From contig CBDBNT010000004.1 of assembly GCA_965208015.1 (NCBI GenBank), positions 496,001 to 560,000 of the forward strand: 64,000 nucleotides of DNA. Direction: 5' to 3'. The first letter of the stretch is position 1. Each line of letters begins with the position of its first letter. This DNA comes from Bin87 sp965208015. GTDB taxonomy: Bacteria > Chloroflexota > Dehalococcoidia > Lucifugimonadales > UBA3495. This document shows, in pieces, positions 1 through 7,096 of this stretch. Under the pieces are notes generated by a model, which saw nothing but the letters and a program-made list of their open reading frames with translations, did not search any database and was not told the origin of the DNA. A program made the position numbers and the translations under genes.

Positions 1-769
1 GCCATGAGGTGTGCAGGCCCGGCCACGGCTTGTAGGCTCGCTGCTGCCGCCAGAGAAACTCGGCCGGTCGGCCCCAGTCGGCCAACCCGTCCGCGCGTTC
101 CATCTTCGACGTGAAAGTAGCGAGCTCGTGATCCTGCGGGCAGGCGTCGACGTCTCCCGATACCCAAGCAGGAAGGGTCGCGTCTAGCAAAGCGGCCCCT
201 TCGCGGAACAGCTCTGTGGTCAGGCTTTCGGCGTCGTCCTCGGGCTCGATGCTCCGGGCACGTTGCGCGATTATCGGCCCGGAGTCCATGCCTTCGTCGA
301 GCAGCATCAGCGTGACGCCGGTGGTGTCGTCCCCGTTCAGGATGGCGCCGGGAACCGGCGACGGCCCCCGGTGGCGCGGCAACAGCGAGGGATGGAGGTT
401 CAGGCAGCCGAACCGGGGGATATCCAAAACCTCCATCGGCAGCAGCCGACCGTAGGCGACCACCACGATGATTTCCGGATTCAGCTCGGATAACTCGCCG
501 ATTGCATCCGGGTTCCGCAGCGTGGATGGCTGGCAGACCGGGATCGCCAGTTCCTGGGCCCGGGCTTTGACGGGAGAGGGTTCCATGATCCGGCCCCGTC
601 CCCGTCGGCGATCCGGCGGAACGTAGACTGCAACCAGGTCCAGGACCGGATTGGACGCGAGGATGTCCAAGGCGGGAACGGCGAATTGAGGCGTCCCCAT
701 GAACACCGCGCGCAGCGGTTTTTCAGGCGCTAACTCGCGGCCAGATTCGCGCGCGAAATGGGTTGACAA
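1..769 (-). CDS. fmt: methionyl-tRNA formyltransferase, C-terminus beyond window
   Basis: Formylates Met on initiator tRNA using 10-formyl-tetrahydrofolate. The leftward frame begins near FMGTPQFAVPALDIL, the usual Fmt N-terminal strand, continues with SPVKARAQ and VVVAYGRLLP, then NLHPSLLPRHRGPSP, which holds the catalytic Asn and His, and LLDEGMDSGP, which holds the catalytic Asp. About 230 of the usual 310 residues are present; the C-terminal OB-fold part lies left of base 1. Start is uncertain: TTG at 769 has AGGA 7 bases upstream and leaves room for the first beta strand; ATG at 700 would cut into FMGTP. The TTG choice overlaps the -35 of a divergent promoter (763-791). Confidence 0.9.
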   Translation of the reverse strand, partial: MSTHFARESGRELAPEKPLRAVFMGTPQFAVPALDILASNPVLDLVAVYVPPDRRRGRGRIMEPSPVKARAQELAIPVCQPSTLRNPDAIGELSELNPEIIVVVAYGRLLPMEVLDIPRFGCLNLHPSLLPRHRGPSPVPGAILNGDDTTGVTLMLLDEGMDSGPIIAQRARSIEPEDDAESLTTELFREGAALLDATLPAWVSGDVDACPQDHELATFTSKMERADGLADWGRPAEFLWRQQRAYKPWPGLHTSW

Positions 770-791
770 GGCGATGTCCTGATTGTAGATT
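763..791 (+). promoter_or_regulatory. sigma-70-type promoter for the structured leader/short transcript
   Basis: TTGACA at 763-768, a 17-base spacer, and TAGATT at 786-791. The -35 is a perfect consensus match and the -10 matches at four of six positions. Predicted transcription start is near 798, so the RNA would carry the strong ribosome binding site at 821-832 and the stems downstream. It is divergent from fmt. Confidence 0.6.
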
Positions 792-837
792 CGGGGCAAC
801 CGCTGGTGCGGAATTTTGCGAAAGGAGGTGATGGCTA

Positions 838-909
838 ATGGAACACAGTTTAACATGCTGGGGCGATGGTAGGCACCAGTCTGGACACGACGGGGTGAAC
901 GCCTCTTAG
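838..909 (+). CDS. candidate 23-residue leader peptide with near-perfect Shine-Dalgarno
   Basis: ATG at 838 to TAG at 907-909 encodes MEHSLTCWGDGRHQSGHDG followed by VNAS. Upstream, AAAGGAGGTGAT (821-832) is complementary to the 3' end of typical bacterial 16S rRNA over 12 bases, with about 9 bases between AGGAGG and ATG. No other ribosome binding site I noticed in the window is this strong. The ORF runs through the 5' arm (860-884) of a long stem, so translation would affect folding of the RNA. The peptide has no obvious run of one amino acid and matches no family I recognise. It may be a regulatory leader peptide, a real small protein, or coincidence. Confidence 0.4.
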   Translation: MEHSLTCWGDGRHQSGHDGVNAS

Positions 910-1033
910 CGTCATCGCTTTTCACAAACGGCATTTAGCCCGTCAGTCGGGCCCAGACCAGTGTCTACCGTCGCCCCAGAGGTCCTGGGGAAGTATCGGG
1001 CGACAAGCCAAAGGTCCAGTCTGGGCCCGATAT
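860..1033 (+). ncRNA. candidate structured RNA with competing stems (attenuator-like)
   Basis: Three pairings compete. Arm A (860-884) pairs with arm B (953-977): 23 of 25 positions pair, including two G-U. Bases 948-958 (CGGGCCCAGAC) pair perfectly over 11 bases with 1019-1029. Bases 993-1001 pair with 1025-1033 (nine pairs, one G-U) and are followed by TCCTTTTAATCTT. The second and third pairings are mutually exclusive, and A:B competes with the second. A ribosome on the 838-909 ORF would melt A:B. This is the logic of a translation-coupled attenuator. It resembles no Rfam class I can name; SRP RNA, tmRNA and RNase P signatures are absent. Confidence 0.45.
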
Positions 1034-1045
1034 CCTTTTAATCTT
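993..1045 (+). terminator. possible intrinsic terminator or switch hairpin
   Basis: Nine-pair stem GTATCGGGC/GCCCGATAT with a 23-base loop, followed by a pyrimidine-rich TCCTTTTAATCTT. The long loop makes it weaker than a textbook terminator. Its 3' arm is shared with an alternative 11-bp pairing to 948-958. Confidence 0.4.
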
Positions 1046-1074
1046 CGCTAGCGCTAGCCCGTATTCCGGGGTAT

Positions 1075-1095
1075 CGGGGCCTGATGGCCCCGTTT
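1075..1095 (+). terminator. short GC-rich terminator-like hairpin
   Basis: CGGGGCC TGAT GGCCCCG, seven perfect pairs with a four-base loop, followed by TTT. A 12-bp palindrome, GCTAGCGCTAGC, lies just upstream at 1047-1058. Together with the promoter at 1154 this suggests that the 798-1095 transcript ends before rpsP. Confidence 0.4.
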
Positions 1096-1153
1096 CGATT
1101 CCAGCGCCGCCGATTTTCGGCCCCGTTTGCCAATTTCCCGCGCCGGTTTGCGT

Positions 1154-1182
1154 TTGACAAACGGCAGGCAAATCCATAAATT
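1154..1182 (+). promoter_or_regulatory. promoter of the rpsP operon
   Basis: TTGACA (1154-1159), 17-base spacer, TAAATT (1177-1182). The predicted start near 1189 leaves about a 32-base leader before rpsP. It means rpsP need not depend on the upstream promoter at 763. Confidence 0.55.
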
Positions 1183-1221
1183 GGAATCCTGCGTATATCA
1201 AATCAGCAACACGGAGTTCAG

Positions 1222-1491
1222 ATGCTACGGATCCGCCTTCGGCGCGTGGGCAAAAAAGGCCGCCCCTACTACCGAATCGTCGTTACCGAGAAGCGCAACC
1301 CCCGGGATGGCGCTTACATTGACGGAATTGGCCACTACGATCCCATGGCGGACCCGCCGGCAGTGACCTTGGACGAAAGCCGCGCGGTCGAATGGTTGCG
1401 CAAGGGAGCTCAGCCTTCCGACCCCGTCCGGCAAATATTCGAACGAAACGACATCTTCAGCAAGGTCAACTCGGATGAAAGAGCTGATTGA
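1222..1491 (+). CDS. rpsP: 30S ribosomal protein S16
   Basis: Small-subunit ribosomal protein binding 16S rRNA during 30S assembly. The 89-residue product starts MLRIRLRRVGKKGRPYYRIV and contains GAYIDGIGHYDPM, both typical of S16, and ends a few residues after the conserved WLRKGAQPSD segment. ATG follows CGGAGTTCAG. It overlaps the next gene by 17 bases, consistent with translational coupling in an rpsP-khpA-rimM operon. The usual ffh upstream and trmD/rplS downstream are missing here. Confidence 0.95.
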   Translation: MLRIRLRRVGKKGRPYYRIVVTEKRNPRDGAYIDGIGHYDPMADPPAVTLDESRAVEWLRKGAQPSDPVRQIFERNDIFSKVNSDERAD

Positions 1492-1702
1492 GTTCATCGC
1501 TCAGTCGCTGACGTCAAACCCCGAAGCCGTCCGGGTAACGGAAGAAGACGAAGGCGACCAGATTGTCATACGCCTTGAAGTAGCCCCCGAAGATAAGGGC
1601 AAGGTCATAGGGCGACAGGGAAGAGTGGCCCAAGCAATGCGGGTGCTCCTGCGCGTGGCGGCCGTCAAGGACGGCACCCGGGCCGTGCTGGAGATTGTCT
1701 AG
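1475..1702 (+). CDS. khpA: KH-domain RNA-binding protein KhpA
   Basis: 75-residue single KH-domain protein of the YlqC/KhpA family, which binds RNA and in other bacteria works with KhpB. The KH signature is seen in KVIGRQGRVAQAMRVLL, where GRQG is the GxxG nucleic-acid loop. Its start lies within the 3' end of rpsP and its stop is overlapped by the possible rimM start, so the three genes are tightly linked, as in many Gram-positive and Chloroflexota genomes. Confidence 0.9.
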   Translation: MKELIEFIAQSLTSNPEAVRVTEEDEGDQIVIRLEVAPEDKGKVIGRQGRVAQAMRVLLRVAAVKDGTRAVLEIV

Positions 1703-2273
1703 CCGCCGACGCTCCCGGCGCTTCCAAAGGCCCGCGCCGTCGCGTAATCGGCTGCCTGATGCGGAGCCGGAGTTGCCCGATGGCGCAGTGGCAGTTGGCC
1801 GGGTTATCCGTCCTCACGGCTCCGACGGCACCCTTCGGGTTCAGTCCCTTTCCGATAACCCTGCCCGGTTCAAGATCGGCAGCAACCTGACCGTCGCCGG
1901 GAAAACCCATGCCATCGCGGATTTTCGTGAGCTGCCCGGCGGCTACGCCCTGCTGCGGCTGGACGGGCTGGAAAATGTGGACGCCGTCCGCCCTCTGGCT
2001 GGCCAATGGCTGGCGGCTCCAGCCGACCCCGTTCCCGATTTGCCGCCCGGCGAGTACTACCACTACCAACTGGTCGGCCTGACGGTGGTCACTGACCAAG
2101 GCGAGGATCTGGGCACCTTGCAGGAGGTGCTGGTGACTGGCAGCAACGACGTCTACGTGGTGCAGTCCGAAGCCGGCGCGGAGATCCTGCTGCCCGCCGT
2201 TTCGCAGGTCATCAGGCAGGTGGACCTATCGGCGGGACGGATGCTGGTCCACCTCATCGACGGTTTGCGTTAG
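1695..2273 (+). CDS. rimM: 16S rRNA processing protein RimM
   Basis: Ribosome maturation factor that binds S19 and assists 30S head assembly. The N-terminal beta-barrel is seen in VAVGRVIRPHGSDGTLRVQS and the C-terminal PRC-barrel in YYHYQLVGLTVVTDQGEDLG and LLPAVSQVIRQVDLSAG. Length is near normal. The longest frame uses TTG at 1695, overlapping the khpA stop, and gives an unusual Arg-rich 30-residue extension. TTG at 1773, preceded by GGAG, gives a more standard N-terminus. trmD does not follow; the next genes are convergent. Confidence 0.9.
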   Translation: MSSRRRSRRFQRPAPSRNRLPDAEPELPDGAVAVGRVIRPHGSDGTLRVQSLSDNPARFKIGSNLTVAGKTHAIADFRELPGGYALLRLDGLENVDAVRPLAGQWLAAPADPVPDLPPGEYYHYQLVGLTVVTDQGEDLGTLQEVLVTGSNDVYVVQSEAGAEILLPAVSQVIRQVDLSAGRMLVHLIDGLR

Positions 2274-2287
2274 CCGCCCTTTGGCTC

Positions 2288-2770
2288 CTAATTGTCCCCA
2301 ACGGCCGCGGCGTGCCGTTCCGCGTGGGCATGCTGGTGCGCGTCCTCGTCGGCAAACTCGTGATCCTCGCAGGCGACCCAGCGCGAACCGTCAGCGAACC
2401 ATTCCTTCTTCCAGATAGGGACGATGGTTTTGATCCGGTTCACCGCCTCGTGGCAAGCCTCAAACGCCTCGACCCGGTGGGGCGAGGCCACGGCCACCAC
2501 CAGGCTGATGTGGCCCACGTCCACCCGGCCGGTGCGGTGGGCGATGGCGATGTCCTCGATGCCGTAGTCGGCGCAGAGGGTATCCCGCACCTCCTCCAGC
2601 TTCTTGACAGCCATCACGTCGTAGGCTTCGTACTCCAGCCGGGTAACGGTCTTGCCGCCGAAGTTGTCCCGGGTGGTGCCCAGGAAGGTCACCACGGCGC
2701 CGTTGCCGTCCTGGCGCACGGAGTCGGTCACCGCCACCGGATCCAGGGGTTCGTCAGTCAGGATGATCAT
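2288..2770 (-). CDS. moaE: molybdopterin synthase catalytic subunit MoaE
   Basis: Large subunit of molybdopterin synthase, which inserts dithiolene sulfur, carried by MoaD, into precursor Z (cPMP). The family pattern is clear: GAVVTFLGTTRDNFGGKTV, LEYEAYDVMA, IAIAHRTGRVDVGHISLVVAV and IVPIWKKEWFADGSRWV with the active-site Lys. The C-terminus adds a His-rich tail. It lies 16 bases downstream of moaD on the same strand, forming a minimal synthase operon; other moa genes are not in the window. Confidence 0.95.
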   Translation of the reverse strand: MIILTDEPLDPVAVTDSVRQDGNGAVVTFLGTTRDNFGGKTVTRLEYEAYDVMAVKKLEEVRDTLCADYGIEDIAIAHRTGRVDVGHISLVVAVASPHRVEAFEACHEAVNRIKTIVPIWKKEWFADGSRWVACEDHEFADEDAHQHAHAERHAAAVGDN

Positions 2771-2786
2771 GGCTTGGAGACCTCCG

Positions 2787-3038
2787 TTACCCCACTCCTC
2801 CGCTGACGGGAGGTATCAGGCAAACCTCGTCGCCGGGGCTCAGGGCTAGATCGTCGTCGGCGTACTCGGCGTTCACTGCCACCACAATGCGCACCTCGGG
2901 CGGCGCCAGTCGCGGGTACAGGCTCCGCACCGCGTCGGTGAGCGCGCCCACCGTGGCGCCTTCCGGCACCTCCACGGTGATTAGCGAGGCGCCGGCGCGC
3001 TCCCGGTACAGGGCGAATAGTTGAACGTCGAGTTGCAT
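2787..3038 (-). CDS. moaD: molybdopterin synthase sulfur carrier subunit MoaD, C-terminus GGVG
   Basis: Ubiquitin-fold sulfur carrier of molybdopterin synthase. The ATG at 3038 begins MQLDVQLFALYRERAG, typical for MoaD; an upstream in-frame start would add 13 unlikely residues. The product is 83 residues and ends CLIPPVSGGVG. MoaD normally ends exactly at Gly-Gly, whose carboxylate is adenylated by MoeB and converted to a thiocarboxylate. Here Val-Gly follow the GG pair. Either processing by a protease exposes GG, or activation differs, or the final Gly alone is used. The reading frame to the stop was checked by eye on the complementary strand. Confidence 0.9.
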   Translation of the reverse strand: MQLDVQLFALYRERAGASLITVEVPEGATVGALTDAVRSLYPRLAPPEVRIVVAVNAEYADDDLALSPGDEVCLIPPVSGGVG

Positions 3039-3133
3039 AGCGGTTTCGATTATCGGCAGTGAACGGCGGGGTGTCAACGGTGGTCGCTATCACAGCGCGA
3101 GCATGGCCTCGGTCCGCGCACGTTCGGCCTTCG

Positions 3134-4483
3134 CTACAGCGGCGGGTTCAGCGACACGTCGAGCACGGCCTCGCACCAGGCCGCGGCGGACAGCAGGCGT
3201 GCCTCCGCGAAAGGCGAGGCGACCATCTGGATGCCCAGGGGCACGCCGGACTCCGCCAGGCCCGACGGCAGGGCGATGGCCGGGAAGCCGCACGATGTCC
3301 ACGGGCCCTGGAAGGCCGGGTCGCCGGTGTTGGTGCGCTCGGCCTGCGGAGGCGACGGCGCGCCCGGGGTGAGCAGCACGTCGCATTGCTTCGCGGCTTC
3401 CTCCATGTCGGTGGTGAATTGCCGCCGCCGCTCCAGGGCGCGGGAATAGTCGATCCCGTCCACCGCCAGCCCTTCGGCCAGCATCGCCCGCAGTTTGGGT
3501 TGGTAGTCCTCCGCCTGCTGCCGGTACATGGGCTCGTGGAATGCCGCCGCTTCCACCGCCATGATCAGACGCTGGTCCACGTAGGCGGATTCGATACTCT
3601 CCGCCAGGGGAATCTCCTCGATCTCCGCGCCAGCCTCGGCCAACCGTTCGGCCACGGCGTCCAGGTGCCGGCGGCTTTCGGTGTCCGCTCCCTCGTAAAA
3701 GTAGCGACGCAGCAGCCCAATGCGCGGGGCCGACGGCTCGGCGATGGCGGAGAGATAGTCGCCCACCGGCTCCCGGGAGGAAACCGGATCGGCCACGTCC
3801 GGGCCCGCCATCACCTGGAGCAGCAATGCCGCGTCCTCCACCGTGCGCACCAGCCAGCCCACGGTGTCCAGGTTCCAACTCACCGGCACCACGCCATAGC
3901 GGCTTACCCGGCCGAAAGTCGGCTTGAAGCCGACCACGCCGTTGTACGCTGCCGGCCGCAGAACCGAGCCCACCGTCTGCGACCCCAAAGCGGCTGGACA
4001 CATCCGCGACGCCACGGCCACCGCCGAGCCGCTGCTGCTCCCGCCCGGCGTGTGCGCCGGATTCCATGGGTTGAAGGTTGGGGACGGGTCCAGGCAGGCA
4101 AACTCGGTGGTCACGGCCTTGCCCAGCATCAACGCTCCCGCCCTCTTGAGCAGGGTCAAAGACGTCGCGTCGTAGTCGGGCACGAAGTCCTTGTAGACCT
4201 CGCTGCCGGCCTTGGTCGGGATGCCGGCGGTGTAGTAGATGTCCTTCAGCCCGATGGGAACGCCGTGCAGCGGCCCCAGCGGCCGTCCCTCCGCAACGGC
4301 AGCGTCGGCCTGGCGGGCATCTGCGAGGACCGTTTCGCGGTCCACGTAAACCCAGGCCAGCAGACGCTCATCCAGGGCTTCGATGCGGTTGAGGCACGCC
4401 TCGGAGAGTTCGACAGCGGTGAGTTCGCGCCGGGCGATGACGCGGGCCGCTTCGGCGGCGGTGAGTTCGTTGGGATTGGGCAT
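3134..4483 (-). CDS. amidase-signature family hydrolase
   Basis: Amide hydrolase of the Ser-cisSer-Lys amidase signature family (related to GatA and AtzF). Catalytic Lys is in GVPIGLKDIYYTAG, the Gly/Ser-rich loop in HTPGGSSSGSAVAVAS holds the cis-Ser, and the nucleophile Ser is in GSQTVGSVLRPA. The family norm in the last motif is TGGS; Val replaces the first Gly. Length (449) is normal. It sits 3 bases after a PaREP1-like gene in a leftward operon with a second amidase and a GatC-like gene. Substrate unknown; it is unlikely to be the true tRNA amidotransferase because no gatB is near. Confidence 0.9.
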   Translation of the reverse strand: MPNPNELTAAEAARVIARRELTAVELSEACLNRIEALDERLLAWVYVDRETVLADARQADAAVAEGRPLGPLHGVPIGLKDIYYTAGIPTKAGSEVYKDFVPDYDATSLTLLKRAGALMLGKAVTTEFACLDPSPTFNPWNPAHTPGGSSSGSAVAVASRMCPAALGSQTVGSVLRPAAYNGVVGFKPTFGRVSRYGVVPVSWNLDTVGWLVRTVEDAALLLQVMAGPDVADPVSSREPVGDYLSAIAEPSAPRIGLLRRYFYEGADTESRRHLDAVAERLAEAGAEIEEIPLAESIESAYVDQRLIMAVEAAAFHEPMYRQQAEDYQPKLRAMLAEGLAVDGIDYSRALERRRQFTTDMEEAAKQCDVLLTPGAPSPPQAERTNTGDPAFQGPWTSCGFPAIALPSGLAESGVPLGIQMVASPFAEARLLSAAAWCEAVLDVSLNPPL

Positions 4484-4486
4484 CGG

Positions 4487-4861
4487 TTACCGTTCCTGTT
4501 CCAAGAGGGTGAGCATCAGTGCAACGAAGCGGTGCACCAGCGGACGGTCGTACTCAATGTCTTCCGGTTCCATCGTTCTGTTGTAAAAGTTGGAGTGAAA
4601 ATGACGAGCGGCCAAGATCCCAGCTTGCAATGCCGACCGCAGCAATTCGTCGTCTTGCTCATCGGTAATCTGACGCGCCGAATTGATCAGCGTGCGATGA
4701 GTGCCATACTCCAGGCTACGCTGCTGCGCTACAGCCATGATGGCGTGGGCGGCGGCGCCCCAGAGCTTTTCGGACGCTTGCAGGGTATCGCCGGCGTCAA
4801 ACTCCCGGTCGGAATCGGCCGGGAAACCCTCTGCGGTTTGGGCATGGTTGGTGGTCAGCAT
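4487..4861 (-). CDS. PaREP1/HEPN-like small helical protein, copy 1
   Basis: 124 residues with the core LQASEKLWGAAAHAIMAVA, which resembles the PaREP1 family (HEPN-superfamily helical domain, found in archaea and some Chloroflexota). Later conserved parts are GTHRTLIN and HFHSNFYN. No Rx4-6H catalytic HEPN motif stands out, so ribonuclease activity cannot be claimed. It directly precedes amidase 1 (3 bases apart) and is strongly similar over nearly its whole length to the protein at 5026-5385, and more weakly to that at 11134-11490. Function unknown. Confidence 0.75.
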   Translation of the reverse strand: MLTTNHAQTAEGFPADSDREFDAGDTLQASEKLWGAAAHAIMAVAQQRSLEYGTHRTLINSARQITDEQDDELLRSALQAGILAARHFHSNFYNRTMEPEDIEYDRPLVHRFVALMLTLLEQER

Positions 4862-5025
4862 CCGTTAATCCTTTCGTAATCCTTCTCGCTAATCGCGGCG
4901 CGTCCGGAACAGGACGCAGATGGCGAAGGCACGGCGGTGTCTGGTGCAATCTACTTCGCCTTCCTACGCGCTATCATAGACGCGGGACTGATTACCCGGC
5001 GCACAGTTGAGCCGGGAGGGTCCGC

Positions 5026-5385
5026 TCACTCCAGCAGCGCCAGCATCAGCGCAACGTAGCGATGCACCAAGGGACGGTTGTACTCGATGTCCTCCGGTTC
5101 CATGGTGCCGTTGTAAAAGTTGGAGTGAAAGTGTTGCGCTGCCGAAATTCCCAGACGCAATCGGTCGTCGTCCCGCTCTTCCGCAATTTGCCGGGCCGCA
5201 TTAATTAGAGTCCGATGCGTACCATACCCCAGTCCCCGCTGTTGAGCCACCGCCATGATGGCGTGGGCGGCGGCTCCCCACAGTTTTTCGGAAGCTTGGA
5301 GCATGTCGCCGGCGGCAAACTCCCGGTCGGATGCGACCAGGAATTCCTGCGCGGTTTGGCTGTGATCTTGAACCAGCATTGCCAC
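5026..5385 (-). CDS. PaREP1/HEPN-like small helical protein, copy 2
   Basis: 119 residues, a close paralogue of the 4487-4861 product: it shares ASEKLWGAAAHAIMAVAQQR, GTHRTLIN, HFHSNFYN and MEPEDIEY. It lies 24 bases downstream of amidase 2, just as copy 1 lies next to amidase 1, so the pair amidase plus PaREP1-like gene looks repeated, though the order within each pair differs. A 165-base gap separates it from copy 1; a TATGAT-like -10 is present there on the minus strand but no good -35. Function unknown. Confidence 0.75.
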   Translation of the reverse strand: MAMLVQDHSQTAQEFLVASDREFAAGDMLQASEKLWGAAAHAIMAVAQQRGLGYGTHRTLINAARQIAEERDDDRLRLGISAAQHFHSNFYNGTMEPEDIEYNRPLVHRYVALMLALLE

Positions 5386-5409
5386 GTTCTGCCGAGCGGG
5401 TTATCTTGA

Positions 5410-6831
5410 TTATACGCCGGGCGGCCGGCGCTCCCCCCAGTCCGTCGCCTGCTCGTAGGCGTAGGCGGCGCGGAACAGGGTGGTCTCGTCGAACGCTTTG
5501 CCGGCGATCTGCAACCCGATGGGCAGGCCGGACGCGGTGAAGCCGCAGTTAATTGACAGTGCCGGCAGGTTCGCCAGGTTGAAGGGCGCGGTGAACCCGC
5601 GGCGACCCTTGAATCCGGCGATGACGTCCGCCTTGGTGCCGAGGCCGGTGGTTTCCGGTATCAGCGTGGCCGGCACGGATGAGGCCGGCATCACCAGCAC
5701 GTCCACGTCATCCAGCGCCGCCAGGATCTGGCTGCGCAGGACATCCCGCAAGCGGGCCGACTTCTGGTACACCTTGGCCGGCAGGATGCTGCCCATGAGC
5801 AGGCGCACCTGGTTGTTGTGGTCCAATTCGCGCAGCCGGTCGGTCGAGATGATGTCCCAGTTCAGCATCGCGGCATCGCTGCTGATGATGCCGTAGGAGA
5901 TTTCGGACGAATTGACGATCAGTGGTATCGACACCTCGGATACGTCGGCGCCCAGACCGGCTAGGACGGCGGCGGCGGCGATAACGGCATCGCGCACCTC
6001 GGGGTCGTTGGCGTTGGTGTGCACCCGCTCGGATATCAGACCGACCTTCAGGCCGTTGATGTTTCCGTCCAGGGCGGCGGCGTAGTCGGGGACCGGAACG
6101 TCCCACGACTGCGGGTCCCTGGGATCGTGGCCCGCGATGGCGGCCAGGGTGTGCGCGCAATCGGTGACGGTGCGGGAGATCGGTCCGGCCGTGTCCATGG
6201 ACCAACTGGCCCCGAACACGCCGTGACGGCTGACGAGGCCCAAGGTAGGCCGGATGCCGACCAGGCCGCAGAAGGCCGCGGGCCCCCGGATGCTGCCGCC
6301 GGTGTCCTCGCCCAGGGAGGTGGCGCACAGGAACGCGGCGGTCGCCGCTCCTGAACCGCTGCTGGAGGTGCCGGGATTCCGGTCGGTATCCCATGGGTTG
6401 CGGGGTCGGCCGTAGGGGTGGCGGAAAGCGTCGCCGCTGGCGTACTCGCTCATGTTGAGCTTGCCCAGCAGCACGGCGCCGGCCGCCTTCAGCCGTTCCA
6501 TGATGGTGGCATCTTCGTCGGGGATATTCTCACCGAGGATCGTTGACCCGTTGGTGGTCAGGATGCCGGCGGTGTCGAACTGGTCCTTGACGGCAACCGG
6601 GACGCCGTGGAGCGGGCCGCGGCGGTGGCCGGCCGCGATCTCGGCGTCGGCGCGGCGGGCGTCCTCGCGGGCGCGGTCGGCGGTTACGGTGATGTAGGAA
6701 GCGTAGTTGCCGTCAAGACTGGCGATGCGCTCCAGGTAAGCTTCGGTGGCCTCCAGGGATGATACATCACCGGCGGCGATGCGCTCGCCCAACTCAGTGG
6801 CGGAGAGGTAGCAGATGTTGGCGTCGGGCAT
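5410..6831 (-). CDS. amidase-signature family hydrolase (GatA/AtzF-like)
   Basis: 473-residue amidase-signature enzyme. Catalytic Lys in GVPVAVKDQFDTAGI, cis-Ser loop in RNPGTSSSGSGAATAA, nucleophile Ser in GEDTGGSIRGPAAFCG, all intact. It begins 2 bases after the stop of a GatC-like gene. That pairing resembles amidohydrolases such as AtzE with its small AtzG partner. No GatB is encoded in the window, so a catabolic amidase with a GatC-like stabilising subunit is more likely than a tRNA amidotransferase. Substrate not predictable. Confidence 0.9.
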   Translation of the reverse strand: MPDANICYLSATELGERIAAGDVSSLEATEAYLERIASLDGNYASYITVTADRAREDARRADAEIAAGHRRGPLHGVPVAVKDQFDTAGILTTNGSTILGENIPDEDATIMERLKAAGAVLLGKLNMSEYASGDAFRHPYGRPRNPWDTDRNPGTSSSGSGAATAAFLCATSLGEDTGGSIRGPAAFCGLVGIRPTLGLVSRHGVFGASWSMDTAGPISRTVTDCAHTLAAIAGHDPRDPQSWDVPVPDYAAALDGNINGLKVGLISERVHTNANDPEVRDAVIAAAAVLAGLGADVSEVSIPLIVNSSEISYGIISSDAAMLNWDIISTDRLRELDHNNQVRLLMGSILPAKVYQKSARLRDVLRSQILAALDDVDVLVMPASSVPATLIPETTGLGTKADVIAGFKGRRGFTAPFNLANLPALSINCGFTASGLPIGLQIAGKAFDETTLFRAAYAYEQATDWGERRPPGV

Positions 6832-6833
6832 GA

Positions 6834-7034
6834 TTACCCCTCCTGCTTGCGCGCCGTCGCTGACACGATGATCGGCAGCGGCTGGATGTTGGCAACGTCC
6901 GGTTCGGTGATGGCTTCCAGGGCCTCGAGCAGCCCGTTCAGCGATTCCCTCACTTCGGCGACCAGATCGTCGGGGATGTTGATGTCAGCGGCTTTTGCCA
7001 AAGCCCTAACATCGGCGTCGTTCAAATCTGCCAC
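6834..7034 (-). CDS. GatC/AtzG-like small subunit
   Basis: 66-residue acidic helical protein. GTG at 7034 has GAGGTG 4 bases upstream and gives VADLNDADVRALAKAADI as N-terminus; the longer upstream frame is low quality and was not used. The pattern of two helices followed by a Pro-rich tail (ITEPDVANIQPLPI) matches GatC and AtzG proteins, which clamp onto their amidase subunits. It is the first gene of the leftward amidase operon, 2 bases before amidase 2, with a promoter at 7097-7126. Confidence 0.7.
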   Translation of the reverse strand: MADLNDADVRALAKAADINIPDDLVAEVRESLNGLLEALEAITEPDVANIQPLPIIVSATARKQEG

Positions 7035-7096
7035 TGGGCACCTCACACGGTGGGATGGGAGCGAAAGGACCCGACCTTCGGGCTCACGATGGCGCA

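Noticed and set aside
798..1045. Assigning the upstream RNA to SRP RNA, tmRNA, RNase P or 6S RNA
   Set aside because: The SRP helix 8 tetraloop region, tmRNA T-arm and CCA end, and RNase P conserved blocks are absent; the layout with a central ORF does not fit 6S RNA.
1088..1110. tRNA T-arm-like GTTTCGATTCC
   Set aside because: The flanking bases do not form a five-pair T stem and no acceptor or anticodon arms fit.
3059..4879. Long plus-strand frame (606 codons) opposite amidase 1
   Set aside because: It is antisense to a clear amidase gene and to the PaREP1-like gene, is Arg/His/Gly-rich as expected of GC-rich shadow frames, and has no recognisable domain.
5410..7034. Calling the GatC-like and amidase pair a true GatCA tRNA amidotransferase
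   Set aside because: No gatB nearby, two different amidases in one operon, and the small subunit is closer in layout to AtzG-type partners.
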